NCBI GenBank assembly: GCA_903813345.2
Contig: CAIIXF020000003.1
Location: forward strand, 27,355,248-27,419,247
DNA length: 64,000 bases
Direction: 5' to 3'
Source: Owenia fusiformis
Taxonomy: Eukaryota > Annelida > Polychaeta > Sabellida > Oweniidae
In this document: piece by piece, positions 44,100 through 56,427 of the stretch
How the letters are laid out: each line of letters opens with the position of its first letter
How positions within the stretch are numbered: the stretch's first letter is position 1
The notes under the pieces: generated by a model
Database searches by the model: none
The model's input: only the letters and a program-made list of their open reading frames with translations
What the model was told of the DNA's origin: nothing
Translations under genes and position numbers: made by a program

Positions 44100-46017
44100 A
44101 AGGATCAAGAAGAAGAAGAAATCATGTGAATAGATTATTTATCATTAGCATCATATCATATGTGCATGTAATACTTACTTTTAGTATGCCTCTGTGAGGA
44201 ATATCATAAAACAGTGCAAATTTAACATTATATAACATAAACCATGTAGCTTTTGCCAAATTTATCAACGAAATGAAAATATTTTGGAAATCTTCGCCGC
44301 CATTTTGAATCTAGTTGACATGGCGACAAGAACACGTTACATATAAAAGTTATTTAAAAACTTTTTACGTCTCTAGAGCTTTATATTAAGTACGATTAAC
44401 AAAATTCTACAGCTTCATTGTTAAAGAAGATATTATTTTGTAAGAATAGTATAAGTAATGTAAGACAATATCTAGTAATATATATTTTAGACTGTGTTTA
44501 CACTGAACGAAATGCAAATAACAAAAGAAATCCCCGGGCGAACAATACAATCAAGCCAGTCTTATCTGAGAGCACAGTCTTGTTCATGTAAATGTTATAC
44601 ACCGAGACCGATAGGTATGAAAATCAATTGATATGCTGGACTTTGTTTATTTTCTGTAAAAGTGCAACTTTTGGCCCTTTGTGTCAGTTTAAATCAAATT
44701 AAGTCAAAAATAAACAATTCTTCCATGAAATGATTATGTATGATTTTTTCTGTACAGGGGCCAACTATTAATAGTAAATCATATTTCTCTGTTTTTCCAG
44801 ATATGGGAGAGGGTTATCCCACTTTGGTTGTCTGGTATATTATGGTATATGTTCCTTGATTAAAGGGTAGAATGCTTTGCCAAATACAGAAATTATGCAT
44901 GAGCAAAGGCTCGTGCTTCTAAAGATAATTCATTGTCACACAGAAAGGTCTCAAGTATAAAAGAATGTCACAAAATTTCAAGGTCACATAAAAGGCCATG
45001 AAATAATTGTATTCGATTATTTTCTCAAGTATATTCTCACACTGCTTTTTTACTTTAGAGCTGTCTCATCACAAAACAAGCAATATGGAGAAAAGAGGTA
45101 CTCAAAACTATATATTGTTGTTTACTGTATTAGTTTATTCATAAAGTGAATATACCAACATGTACATTACAGAGGTATAATCTTATAATAATTTAAAGCT
45201 CCATCATCTTGGATCACGGTCAGGCTACAGTAATGTCTAGCTGTTACAGCTCAGCCAATCAGTGCACTGCATATGTGTTCAGTTTAAATTCCAGCATATA
45301 CAGAACCACATTGTCTGCTACAAGATAGATTCAGTTTGATGTTATATTTGTTTACTTCTAAACCATTATTTCTAGACAATGTAGATAAGAGGTGTTGATC
45401 AGCTGAAATTTAAGGTTTCAGTTATGCCAATGAGTTTTATTAAAAAAAAGTAATTGTCTTATAAATTTGAAATTCAAAATTAAAATAGATTCATAAACCA
45501 CTGTTGCAAAAACAGCCTGTAACTCATAACAATCCTGCTATACTAAAAAGTTTGGAAACAGTCCAACAGTTGTATCTTGGATTGTGACTTTTTTCTCATG
45601 AAGACAGGTACATCATTTAGATCTTCATTATCTCGAGGAAAAGTAATACAATGATAATAAAGTCAATCGGAGATACTTAGCTAGCAATCAATCCATCAAC
45701 ATACTTTTTTAAAGATGCTGACCTCATTCTAACAATAAATGCAATCACTTTTTACAATGTTTAGTGCATTACTGTTCTTTCTTTTGATGTATCAAATAGA
45801 TCTTGAAAGGAATAACTGAATACCTCTAAGATTAACCATGGTTCATATTTCACCTTTTTAATTTTAAAAAAATCTCAAGATCATAATTTCAGGTTTCCCC
45901 TCTTCCAGTCATCTCACAAAATAATCACGATATAATAATAGCAACAAATGTTTTCAAAACTGAAACAATTTGCCTTTGCAAAATATCACAAACAATGATT
46001 TTTCCCTTTACAGTACT
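44100..46017. other. intergenic / 3' flank of the kelch-like gene
   Basis: No gene is recognised. The kelch-like gene ends at 46018 on the minus strand, so its 3' UTR should occupy part of 45100-46017. A minus-strand AATAAA lies near 45137, but nearer signals may exist. The rest is AT-rich and without visible repeats, apart from a short basic run of codons near 44090 that is not a convincing exon. Confidence 0.45.
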
Positions 46018-49000
46018 TCAAGGGTGAAGAGCACTGGACATTTGTGTGTATGGGCTGTAGTCATATTGGGGTAATGTAAGCACACAGCAAGCTCTCCCAT
46101 ATATCTGATTAGAAAATCTTTCCTCACAGTTCACGTCATCTTTCCTCGGATCAAACACTTGGATTAAATCTGAGTAATAATGTCCTCCGTTAATACCTCC
46201 TATCACATATATCTTGTTGGACATTACTGCAGACCCTGCATCGCGGATGTTTATCGAACTTTTACATAGTGTCCATTGTTCAATTTTAGGATCGTACATC
46301 TCAATTTGGACAGTTGGGACAGGGAATCCATAACTGTCTTCAGTGTTTCCTCCAATGACGTAAAGTTTGTCCATGATCTCCTCCATGATGTGATTGGCTC
46401 GTGCTCCTTTTAGGGGTGGACACTCTGACCAATGGTCCGTGTTTGGATCATAACATGATACACTATTTGTGTAACCATCAAATTTTTGTCCACCACTAAC
46501 ATATATTAAATTGTTACAAATTGCACTAGCGTGGCCATACACTGCACTAGCTAATCCTTGCCGACTCTCCCAGTCATTTTTCTCGATCAAGAAACATTCC
46601 ACTGTACACATGACCATATTCTCATCTTGTCCCGATATTGCATATAACTGCTTACCATGGGCAACCATTGAAAAGTCTTTACGCGACTCATTCATTGATG
46701 CAAGTTCAAACCACGAGTCAAATCTTGGGTCATACCGGAAACACCTTGCAGTGGCAATCTCATTGTTTTCATTTCCATCGTATTTCCCACCACATGCGTA
46801 CATGAAGTTATCAACCACACAGACACATGGGTTGTAAAGTGGCACGCTGGCATCACGCAAGAAGATGTGTCTGTGTGTCTCAAGGTCAAATGACTCTATA
46901 TTTTCAGCGTGAACCATGATAAGGCTCTTCTTAGCTGATCTGGAATCACAAGGACATAAGATAAGTTAATAGTCATACATGACTACAAGAACAAATAAAA
47001 ATTTAAAAGTTGGAAACAGATGACAAAAGACATATGTTTCTGCAACAAACAATTAATTTTAAAACACATTTTGAAGCAATAAACATTTGGAACTAATCAT
47101 TGTTTGCAGAACAAACAATGAAACTTTCATTAAATATTACATACATGTCCATAAATAAATAAAGCGGTTGATCCCAAAATTGATACACAGCAAGTTCCTC
47201 AAATATAAACTTCCACTTATTTTCAGCCTGCTTATTATGCTATTTAACCTCTTGACTACCCAGAGTGACGAGATCTCTCGTCACCTGAGAAATGACCTTG
47301 AAACCCAGAGATAATCCGTCACAAAATTTCTCACTAAAATTGCTCTTATTTGAACAATTTTCATCCAATCTACACAAAATTTGTCTAGAAATGATCTCTG
47401 TCATCTAATTTTACTAAAATGAAAAATTCTCTGGTTTCAACTGATTTTAGAATCTGGGATTCAAGAGGTTAAAACTACTTATACAAACCTGAAATGCTAT
47501 AAATACATGGTCTCACCTAACTTGAGTCCTGCTGGACTGCATCAGTGGTTGTTTACCAACTACTATGTGATAATCTTTCGCTGCATTGAGAAGATCGCCA
47601 CATTCTTTATTCTGACGCATTATGTCAACCTGGAATGTACTTTAAATGTTAATTTTCTGGGATACAGAATACCAGTTTTCTTTCTTGGATATTTTTATTT
47701 TATCAACTTGAAAGAACAAAATTCTGAATTCACTAGAAATGTCCAAAACTGCCAACATAATTTTTTTAATTTTTTAGTGATATTCAAGTTGCTCAAATGC
47801 TTAGAGAATACTGGTAGAACAGAACAAAGCATAAAAGTAAAGACTTTGTGTGAAATGAGAATTTTGCACCCACAGTTAAAAAGAAATCCCGGGGAGAATA
47901 TTGGGAGTATCCACAAGTGTAACTATAAAACTGGCTCAATTCAAGCATACAATTCACTTCTAGGGTGCAAAAAACAAACAACACCAGCAAAGAAGCCTTA
48001 AGTCAGATAGTCTGAAATCCTTATGTCACACTCACCCCCAGCATTCGCGTTAACGCAAAAAACTTGCGGATTTACGCGGATTTTTGGCCCATGACCCCGA
48101 TATTTTAGCTCTATTCCGTCCCCGGGACGTAAATTTACTTGTCATGGATAATTTCAGAAACCCTTACCTTAATAATCGATGAACAAGAACACAAATGTGT
48201 ACAGTATGTCCCCACCTATGGGTGATCCTGTCAAATGGTTATCCTAAAAATGAGTAGACAAGACTTTACCGACACAATTTAAGGACGGAGAATCCAAAAT
48301 GAAAAATCCAAAATGGCCGACAATAAAAAAGTGATTATGAGTTTTTGCTGAAATCTTTTTACAAAATTATCACATATAACTACTGTTAACAATAACATAA
48401 GCTTTTACAATAAAGTACACCTGAAATTATTTTTTAAAGCTACTAAAAAGTTAAAGTATGAAAACTGAAAAACACCATTCAATATGATACAAAGTATTAT
48501 CGTGCGCTAACTTTTCTTAAAACATTCAAAATGACTGACATGACTGAGCTAACAGGTCCAAAACCTAATCAGATCTAGAATGAAGTGAGCTGAACAAGAT
48601 GTTAAAGTTTTAAAAGCAACTGTTTTTCTTAAAGTTTGCAGACAAGGATTTTAGCATTTGACTTCAAAATGGCCGACAGGAAGTAGGTATCGAGTTAATT
48701 TTTTTTCATCCATATCTGTATGCACTCATAAGTTATCCCTGAAAATTTGAAGGTGATATCTGTAGCGGTTTTGGAGAAAACTGCCGGACGTACGGACGGA
48801 CATACGGACAGACAGACAGACGGACGCGCCTAGGCCGACAATATGGCCCCACACTATGTGGTGGGGACATAAAAACTGGACGTAAACGGCACTAAAAACA
48901 AATCTGATTTTTTTCCACTTCCGTGTTTGTAAATATAGTGATGACGCGCATGCGTTGAATAAACAATATAACCTCCCATGATTCCATTGATCACATGCTT

Positions 49001-52000
49001 AATTCGTAAGCCAATTAAACTGTCGATCTTGCAGAAATCATTCCCACAATTCATTCACTACCTATCACCTTCTTCTTGGACAAAATGGCGAACGATCTTT
49101 CGATCAGTTGCACTAAGAAGCGCCATTTTCTTCATTTTCCAATTCGATTATCGCACATTATGGTGTATGTTCCGAGTATATCAATGTATGCCTAAAAACG
49201 ATTGAATAGGTAATAAATTTTACCTGTAAATCATCACTCAAATATCTAGGTCAACATATCACGTGACAAGTCATGTGACTTATATGTTTGATTGGCGGGA
49301 AATAAAAGGTAGGCTATTTTCTTGCAATTTTTTAACAGAAAAATACAATTTAAAATGCTTTAAAATTGGGACCCCAATTTTTTGGAGAGGACCCAGATTT
49401 TTAAAAGCCCTTGGTTCCTGGGACTCAGATTTGAAAATGCCTAGCGCGAATGCTGCTCACCCCATTATGGGACCACTAGTGAATTCATTAATATGTAATT
49501 AATATCAAAGTGTTTTAGTACCCAGTATGAATTGGTAAAAGCATTTTTCTTCAAAAGTCCATGGTACAAAATACAAACCTGACTGACTTTATCCACCAAT
49601 TCCTCCCCAGAGAGAAGAGGAAGGCGAATATTTTGCATCAACACTGGCAAATGCACTTCCCGTTCTTTTCGGTCATGGTCAATCCAGTCCAATACATGCT
49701 GAAATAGCTTATACTCTGCTGCAACATTCAGAGAATTCTCTTCCAGCATGGCTGCTAACTGGATATGATTCAAACGTTGATATTGCTCCGTTTTGCTGAA
49801 CTCTTCAAAATTTTTCAGCATATAGTCTCTAGCTTTTGCACGTATCCCAGATAATGAGTAGATCTCCGCTAAGTTGAGTAAATCGACACAGTTCTCTGTC
49901 GTTATTGCATATGACATAAAATCGCAACAAAGCTCCACTGCCTCTGCTATCTGGAGATGGGCAGCAGCTGACAAAATTTCTTGTAGATTATCAAGGTTAA
50001 TCTTCAACTGACCTGCAAATGAAGAACAATTCAAAATACTCATTGAGTTACATGAAAATAAACCAGTCACAAGTTCAGATCAGAATCATTAGTCTAACAG
50101 GACAAACAAGGGATTTGCTACAATGATGGTATAGAAGTAGGGTAAAATGCATTTACAAAATCTTTGCTACCAGTCAATAAATTAACACACCCAGCCAATC
50201 TGAACAGTATCATACAGTACATTTTTTCCACAATATTTGTGAATACGTTACCATATTGTTAAGACGGTACGGTAATTTCAGAGTGCAGATTTGGGGTGTA
50301 CAAAATATCTCTTAGTTTACAAATCAAAATGTGTTATCTATGTTTTAGAAGTGTTTTACCTGTGTATGCAAATGTGACTAGTTCCTTCAAACCACCTGCA
50401 GTGACACCCTTTAGCTCAACAGAAGACTCCTGGCTCTCCTTCATTGTACCTGCACAGAAAAAGCATCAGTGTAACTATTGTTATTGCAAATGTAAAACAT
50501 AAATTGAAAAAATAACAATAAATATAAAAATATAAAAAATAAACATAAGATTTAAAAACTTTAAATTAATTTCAAAGGCGAATCGATTGAAACGATAGAA
50601 ATGCTCAAAATGACGTAAGCATTGAAACGTAGGAAATGATAAAAGGATTGAAACAATTGAATTGATTGAGACAATTGAAACAGTTGAAACGTTATTTACA
50701 GTGTATACAGGGCTTAAATCTAGATTTTCAAACTAGAAACATCTGCCATTTGTTACAAACACCAACCACCAACAGCTGAACACTGTCCACAAAAAAAGTT
50801 GGGAACTATAACAATATGTCGACACTTCTCGGGAGGATATACCTAGTAAAGTAAGAGACAAACCTGTAAACATTGCATGGAAGTAGTCACTCACTGACAC
50901 CATGACAGCCTTGTGCACCTTTATTGATAAATTGTCCGCTATCAATGTGTAGTCACACAGTAACTCATCCCGTCGCAGCTTATCAAGCCCCTGTAGAACC
51001 TATAACATTTATGGAATAATGAATTGAAATTGAAAGTGTTGTAATAATTAACCAATCAGTGTCAATAAGGGAAACATATCAGGCCCATAGCCAGGGGGGT
51101 TGAGCGAAATTCTTTCAAAATCATGCAGTTTTTCATCATTCTGAGTACTTTTCAAGTGATTTTGGGCCAAAGTTGTCAAATGTGAACCCCACAGGAGCTT
51201 GTCTCGAGGCGTCGGGCAAGCCCTCCGATGAGTGTGTACTGCTTATTAAGAGTTTAAGGGGGGTCTTTTTGATGCTTCCTGAAATTTGTAGAAATATATA
51301 GTTAGATATATCCAGTAAAAACATAAGGAATCCTTTCAATAATCGACATGCTGATTCAAACAACACTACAGAGCAAAGTTACCCAAAATGGTAGCAATCC
51401 ATCCACTAGTTGCTGAGAAATCTGAAGAATATGTAAAGAAGTGATTAAAATGCAAGTACCGACAATTTTCGCATCCAAATTATTACCTCCAGAGTCGATT
51501 TCTTCCTCAACACACGTCCACTGTTAAAAATTGGTAGTTCCTAGAGTTCTTTGTTTCCTTAGGTTCATTCCCGTATATATTTTTTAACGAAGGACAGCCC
51601 TATAACGACTGCTATACGCAAAAAGATGCATGAAACTAGAAGTTACGAAACTGAAAGTTAAAAAATGGCGACTTCCCGTGTTCTATGCGCAGGTGCGTTC
51701 AATCCAGCAATTTGATTAGTTCATATTATATAAACGCATGCGCAATAACTACATATATTTTTAGATAGATATCACTTGCCAGTCTCCAAGCCTTTCGTCC
51801 AGTGCCATCCGTACCTCCTGTGCTTTACCTCATGCAGTTGTTTAAATTCCCGCGAAATTTATCCTTCTAAATATTTTAACCCCCTTCAAAAAATCTATTT
51901 TTTGAGGTTGCTACTAATTTTATTCGTTATATTTTATAAGATGTTTATTTCTAATGTAGTAAGAATCCATTCGTAAGAAAAATATTAAGTAATTCGTAAC

Positions 52001-53788
52001 AAACAGTTAAAAATAAGTGAATAGGAATTTGCAAGGACTTCCGATCGATCAGAAATTGTTTATAAACACCGTTGCTATGCAGTTTGTTCTGAAATGACGT
52101 CATCCCCATATTCGTAATTTTCAACGTCTAATAAACAAATACCACATGTCGATGTGATGTTTTAATCAATAAAATTGAATTTCTTACATATTTCTTTATC
52201 TTGTTGTTAGATAACAAGTTATGATATTGGTGAACTCGCCAGAAATTAACATAATATTATTTGAAGCGTTTTTAGAAAATTTTGACACCGCCATCTTGAA
52301 ATCGTGTAGTAATGTTGAACCCAGTGATTATCGATCTTGACGTTTTACAATTTGTTGCTCCACGGAGATTTTTACCTAAAAACACATCAAATACAACATT
52401 GATTACCAATTTCGATGGTAAAATCATTTGTAAACGTTACGATTTATGAATATCAACGTTTTGGCGTTGTTGATTTCGTAATAAAGAAAGTACTAATTTC
52501 TGAAGCTTTCTAAGATCGTACCCCGGGAATTTTAGAACTATTTTAACAAGGGTGTCGACTTTTGGCAAGCAACCGAAGATACCTCAAGAAAAGCCGGAGA
52601 TTGCCGAAGCTTTTCTTTGCAAACGATGTTGGCCGAGGGTACCACGAATGTGAAGAGGACGTCTCTAATTGGTAAAAATCTCCGTCAGATTGAATCGGTT
52701 GTATGGCTTACCTTCGGCTGCATGGCCCAACCTCGATTGAATGGAAAAGATGCTGTCCCATTTTAACAACATCAGAGAGGTAGTGAAGGTACGCAACGAA
52801 CGAAATGAATTTTGAGAATGATCACTTGCGTTCATTACTTCACAGCAGTCCCTTCCCATGATGCACCTAATATTGCGGAAATATTTTCCTTTAGTGATAA
52901 AACAAATAACTCTCATCTTCGAAATATGTTTTCCATTCCTTGGCAATAATCTTTCATTTGTTATCTAAGTAAAACCGAACCAACCACCGAAAAGTAATTT
53001 GAATCCTTCTGAATCGTGGGAATGAAGTACTTTCATTTTTTCGGCGCGCATGCGCAGAGAACACAGGAAGTCGACATTTTTTAACTTTCAGTTTCAGAAC
53101 TTCTAGTTTCATGCATCTTTTTGCGTATAGCAGTCGTTATAGGCTGTCCTTCGTTAAAAAATATATACGGGAATGAACCTAAGGAAACAAAGAACTCTAG
53201 GAACTACCAATTTTAAACAGTGAGTGGACGTGTGTTGAGGAAGAAATCGACTCTGGAGGTAATTATTTGGACACGAAAATTGTCGGTATTTGCATTTTAA
53301 TCACTTCTTTACATATTCTTCAGATTTCTCAGCAACTAGTGGATGGATTGCTACCATTTTGGGTAACTTTGCTCTGTAGTGTTGTTTGAATCAGCATGAC
53401 GATTATTGAAAGGATTCCTTATGTTTTTACTGGATAGGGCTATATCTAACTATCATTTTCTACAAATTTCAGGAAGCATCAAAAACGACCCCCCTTAAAC
53501 TCTTAATAAGCAGTACACACTCATCGGAGGGCTTGCCCGACACCTCGAGACAAGCCCCTGTGGTGAACCCCCTGGAATTTTTCAAAAAGTGAACCCCTCT
53601 TGGAAAAAACTGGCTATGGACCTGCATTTATTCTTATAGCTCCAGTGTTTTGAGTAACAAACTAGTACCTTAAAACTGTGTGAGTTCTTAGCAAGAACAA
53701 TATCATGGTCAGAGTCTGTCTCAATCTTTAGTGTTTCAGACTGTGGTGACCCCAAATAGACAACCTGTCTCTTCTTAGGACTTGACAT
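46018..53788 (-). CDS. Kelch-like protein (BTB-BACK-kelch), cullin-3 adaptor
   Basis: Six exons in one frame on the minus strand: 53669-53788, 50864-50999, 50360-50449, 49579-50012, 47517-47629, 46018-46939, giving 604 residues, a normal length for KLHL proteins. A 40-residue polar leader precedes the BTB domain (about 41-150: VLQGLDKLRRDELLCDYTLI, VHKAVMVSVSDYFHAMFTG, ELVTFAYTG). The BACK domain follows (about 150-255: LDLLNLAEIYSL-type core, VLDWIDHD). The kelch propeller (about 295-590) shows at least five repeats with G-G turns: YACGGKYDG, YVSGGQKF, YVIGGNTED and YVIGGINGG among them. Such proteins recruit substrates to CUL3 ubiquitin ligases. I cannot fix the paralogue; it looks closest to the KLHL9/13/26 group. 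Intron 1 is almost filled by a 2.5-kb foldback element. Confidence 0.93.
48033..49462. mobile_element. possible TIR element in kelch-like intron 4
   Basis: The left edge cccccagcattcgcgttaac and the right edge (gcgcgaatgctgctcacccc) are partial reverse complements. Between them lies the unrelated dispersed repeat 48290-48872. Pairing beyond about 15 bases is weak, so the element may be chance or very old. Confidence 0.3.
48290..48872. repeat. dispersed repeat with CCCCAC...GTGGGG terminus
   Basis: It contains repeated 'aaaatggccga' words, a run of gacagacagacagacggacg (48806 region), 'cgcctaggccgacaatatgg' and the terminal hairpin ccccacactatgtggtgggg followed by acata. The same ending is at 4296-4343, so this is a genome-wide family. 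Confidence 0.6.
51081..53623. mobile_element. 2.5-kb foldback element in kelch-like intron 1
   Basis: The ends are aggcccatagccag (left) and its near reverse complement ctggctatggacct (right). Arms of about 600 bp (51081-51692 and 53041-53623) pair at high identity, sharing for example 'acccaaaatggtagcaatcc' and 'cgaaggacagccctataacg' inverted. A unique 1.35-kb centre separates them. No transposase frame is visible. A short relative with the same terminal words is at 57196-57395. Confidence 0.88.
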
Positions 53789-54570
53789 TTCTGTTGCTAT
53801 GATTTAGGAATTGTTATACTGTTCAGTATGCAACTGTCCTATTGACCTGAAAATATATTAAATTCAGTTGAAAACATATTTCTTATCCATTTTTAATATC
53901 AATTCTAAGACTCAATATTAATAGAGGAAACTCGTTTGACTCTTTTTAGCAAGATAGAATGAAAAACAATAATACTTTAGTTTGGTTAGGTTCAAAACTT
54001 TCACATTTTGCATAAGCGAAATGCATGAAAAAACTCCCCCAATTTTAAAATGTTGTCAGTAGGGCGAAGGGGTGTCATCGACACCATTTTGGGGTAACTT
54101 CGACATGTGGGGTTACTTCGACACCTTGTTGTTTATTTGCTCTGATTTCCGATCTAGGGGGAAGCCATATTTTTCTCGCATGGATCAAGATCTCGTGAGA
54201 TTTTAATTTTTCCAGAAATCAAACATGGCAGAAAACAGAAATTCCACTTCTAATAAGTAAGTGTCAAAGTTACCGTGTCTCTAATGTCGACGTTACACCC
54301 CTTTGACCTAGTTGACACAAAGCTGAATTTTATCATAATAACCACCAATGCAGCTTATCATCCGCAAGATTTCAATGCACAAGTAAGTTGTGTACAGTGC
54401 TGATATATAATAATAAAGGGTGCGTTTTCAAACTAAACAGAGTGCTCCTACCAAAATGAATTTACCTACATACCCCTGAGACTCTTATCAGATAGATAGA
54501 ATGCACAAATAAAACAAAAGATTTGCTATTATAGGTAAAAAGCTCTCTTGAAATTTCGAAGTGATTTTAC

Positions 54571-54688
54571 CTGCTAATTCTGTCCATGGTCCGTCATTGT
54601 TGCAGAAGTTACACTGAAACGCAAACTCCATGAAATGAAACAAAATCACTAGAAAAAACATGGCACACATTGTGCGCATGTGCAGCAA
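54571..54688 (-). CDS. candidate signal-peptide exon, unknown gene
   Basis: From the Met at 54688 the frame reads MLHMRTMCAMFFLVILFHFM then EFAFQCNFCNNDGPWTELAG, and ends at a good donor (cag/gtaaaat). A hydrophobic stretch of about 15 residues followed by a Cys-containing polar segment looks like a secreted protein's start. No downstream exon was found before the kelch-like gene on the same strand, so this may equally be chance. Confidence 0.25.
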
Positions 54689-54811
54689 AGTTTAAACCAA
54701 TCAGATTATTTGATAACTTGGCGCACAATGGTTAAATTGACTGAAGGTCAAACCAGAACTCTGTTATCTTTGTCCAAAAAATGTCTAAAAATCCTGTTAA
54801 CTTCCATAGCA

Positions 54812-55222
54812 CCTTAAGGTCAGGGTGCATGATGGGAAATTTTCTGCATTCCTCAATTGAGTCACATGTTATTTTTCAAACAAGAATCACTCCTTCCCCA
54901 CATTGTCTATATCTTCCAGTTTTGCACAAAGGGTGCACTTATGTGCCTAGAAAAGACTTGTGAGAAGAATGTTTTGATAAAGTGTATAGAAAACAAGAAA
55001 ATTCAGTGAAAAAAAATCAGAAATTTTTTCACTGAATTTTCTCATTTTTTATACATTTTACAAAACAAACCTTCTCACAAGGCTTTTCTAGGCACATAAG
55101 TGCACTCTTTGTGAAAACTTGGAAGATGTAGACAAAGTGGGGAAGGAGTTATTCTTGTTTGAAAAATAACATGTGACTCAATTGAGGAATGCAGGACATT
55201 TCCCAACATGCATCCTGTCCTA
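54812..55222. mobile_element. 411-bp palindromic hairpin element
   Basis: The left arm contains ttgagtcacatgttattttt, gtgcacttatgtgcctag and caagaaaattcagtgaaaaa. The right arm carries their reverse complements in order (ttttcactgaattttct, ctaggcacataagtgcac, aaaaataacatgtgactcaa). The centre lies near 55020, where almost no spacer remains. Confidence 0.85.
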
Positions 55223-56427
55223 ATATATACCAGCACTATACCCACATTTTTATGAGGGTAGACTTACAGTGGGGGACAAAAATAAAACTCAACGTTCACA
55301 AGTTGTCACGAGCTAATTTCCAAGTTTCGTGTCTCAAACTCTCCCAAGCGGTAGAAAAATAATTCCCGTTCACTAAAGTAGCACAATAAATGAATCCAAA
55401 GCTTCATACCTGCAAATAATGGATAAATCCCTACCAAATCGAATGAATGTTTTCATGAATCGCCATGTTTGTTATACAAGGACGTTTGACTCCCAGAATG
55501 CAACATCAGTTACCGTATTTACTCATGACAGGTTTCAAAATGGCGGAACAGCATTTTGAAAGCTGGCACGTGTCATGTTGCATACTGGGAGCCAATCCTC
55601 CATTCCGGCGCAATCGGGCAACAAAATCACCTCAACATTTGAAGAGTCGGCATAACATGTGAATATCCACTTCGACTTTTGAAGTTCTTATTTGTCATTA
55701 GGGACACAAATTCCACTATATTTGGACTTACTCAGACAGAGAAAATAGAGCACTGAATACACTGAGGTAAGAATTTATTACATGTGCGACAGCATGTAAT
55801 TTTCATAGCTTTTGCAATTCTTTATGATCCCCACTGTACGCGATTATGTGTCGATTCAAAACTGAATATGGAATGAAAATGCTTGATAGTGCTGAGCCTT
55901 GAAAAAAAACCAAAACAGACAACAGAACACTGAACTGTGACTGTAACTGACTCAGTGACTGTCACTGACTCGAGACTCAGAATGAGAAAAAATCCGAAAA
56001 TATTACACTTGGTTCTATTTATTTTGAAGTACTTACATCACCTGACAAAAGCAAATATGTGATTTTACATAGAAAAGCCTTACCTTTACCGATTACACAG
56101 ACATAATAGTGGAAGAAATGTGACAGAGCACCACAAATTAGTATTTAGTACGAAAATTTTGTAAAAAAATATTTTATTTGTGAAGATCGATGACGTCATC
56201 AATTTCTGTGCAGGAATTTTGACAAGACTCATATTTTCTAATTTTATTTTGCAGTTTTTATGTAGTTAGTGACTAAAATAAAGAATATAGCACAGACAAT
56301 AATATTATTCAATATTAAAAAAGTTTTAATAATCGTAGTTTCTTTGTATATTAGGATATTGAAGAATAATGTATTCAATAAGTATTGAAGTACCTTGTCA
56401 TCGTGGTAAACATTGCAGCAGAAAAAC

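Larger units (their letters stand above)
53789..56427. other. head-to-head intergenic region kelch-like / CLPB
   Basis: The two start codons diverge across 2.6 kb. The stretch contains a possible first exon on the minus strand (54571-54688), a 411-bp palindrome (54812-55222) and a small inverted pair around 'cccagaatgcaacat' (55494) and 'atgttgcatactggg' (55577). The 700 bp upstream of CLPB are AT-rich with no recognised repeat. Promoters for both genes should lie here; no core motif is clear. Confidence 0.5.

Noticed and set aside
47507-48001. 164-codon plus-strand ORF
   Set aside because: It is antisense to kelch-like exon 5 and then runs through a dispersed repeat; no protein-like features.
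54223-54256. ATG plus a good donor on the plus strand (MAENRNSTSN, aataa/gtaagt)
   Set aside because: Too short to judge. It does not join in a supported way to CLPB, whose own presequence exon at 56428 is complete.
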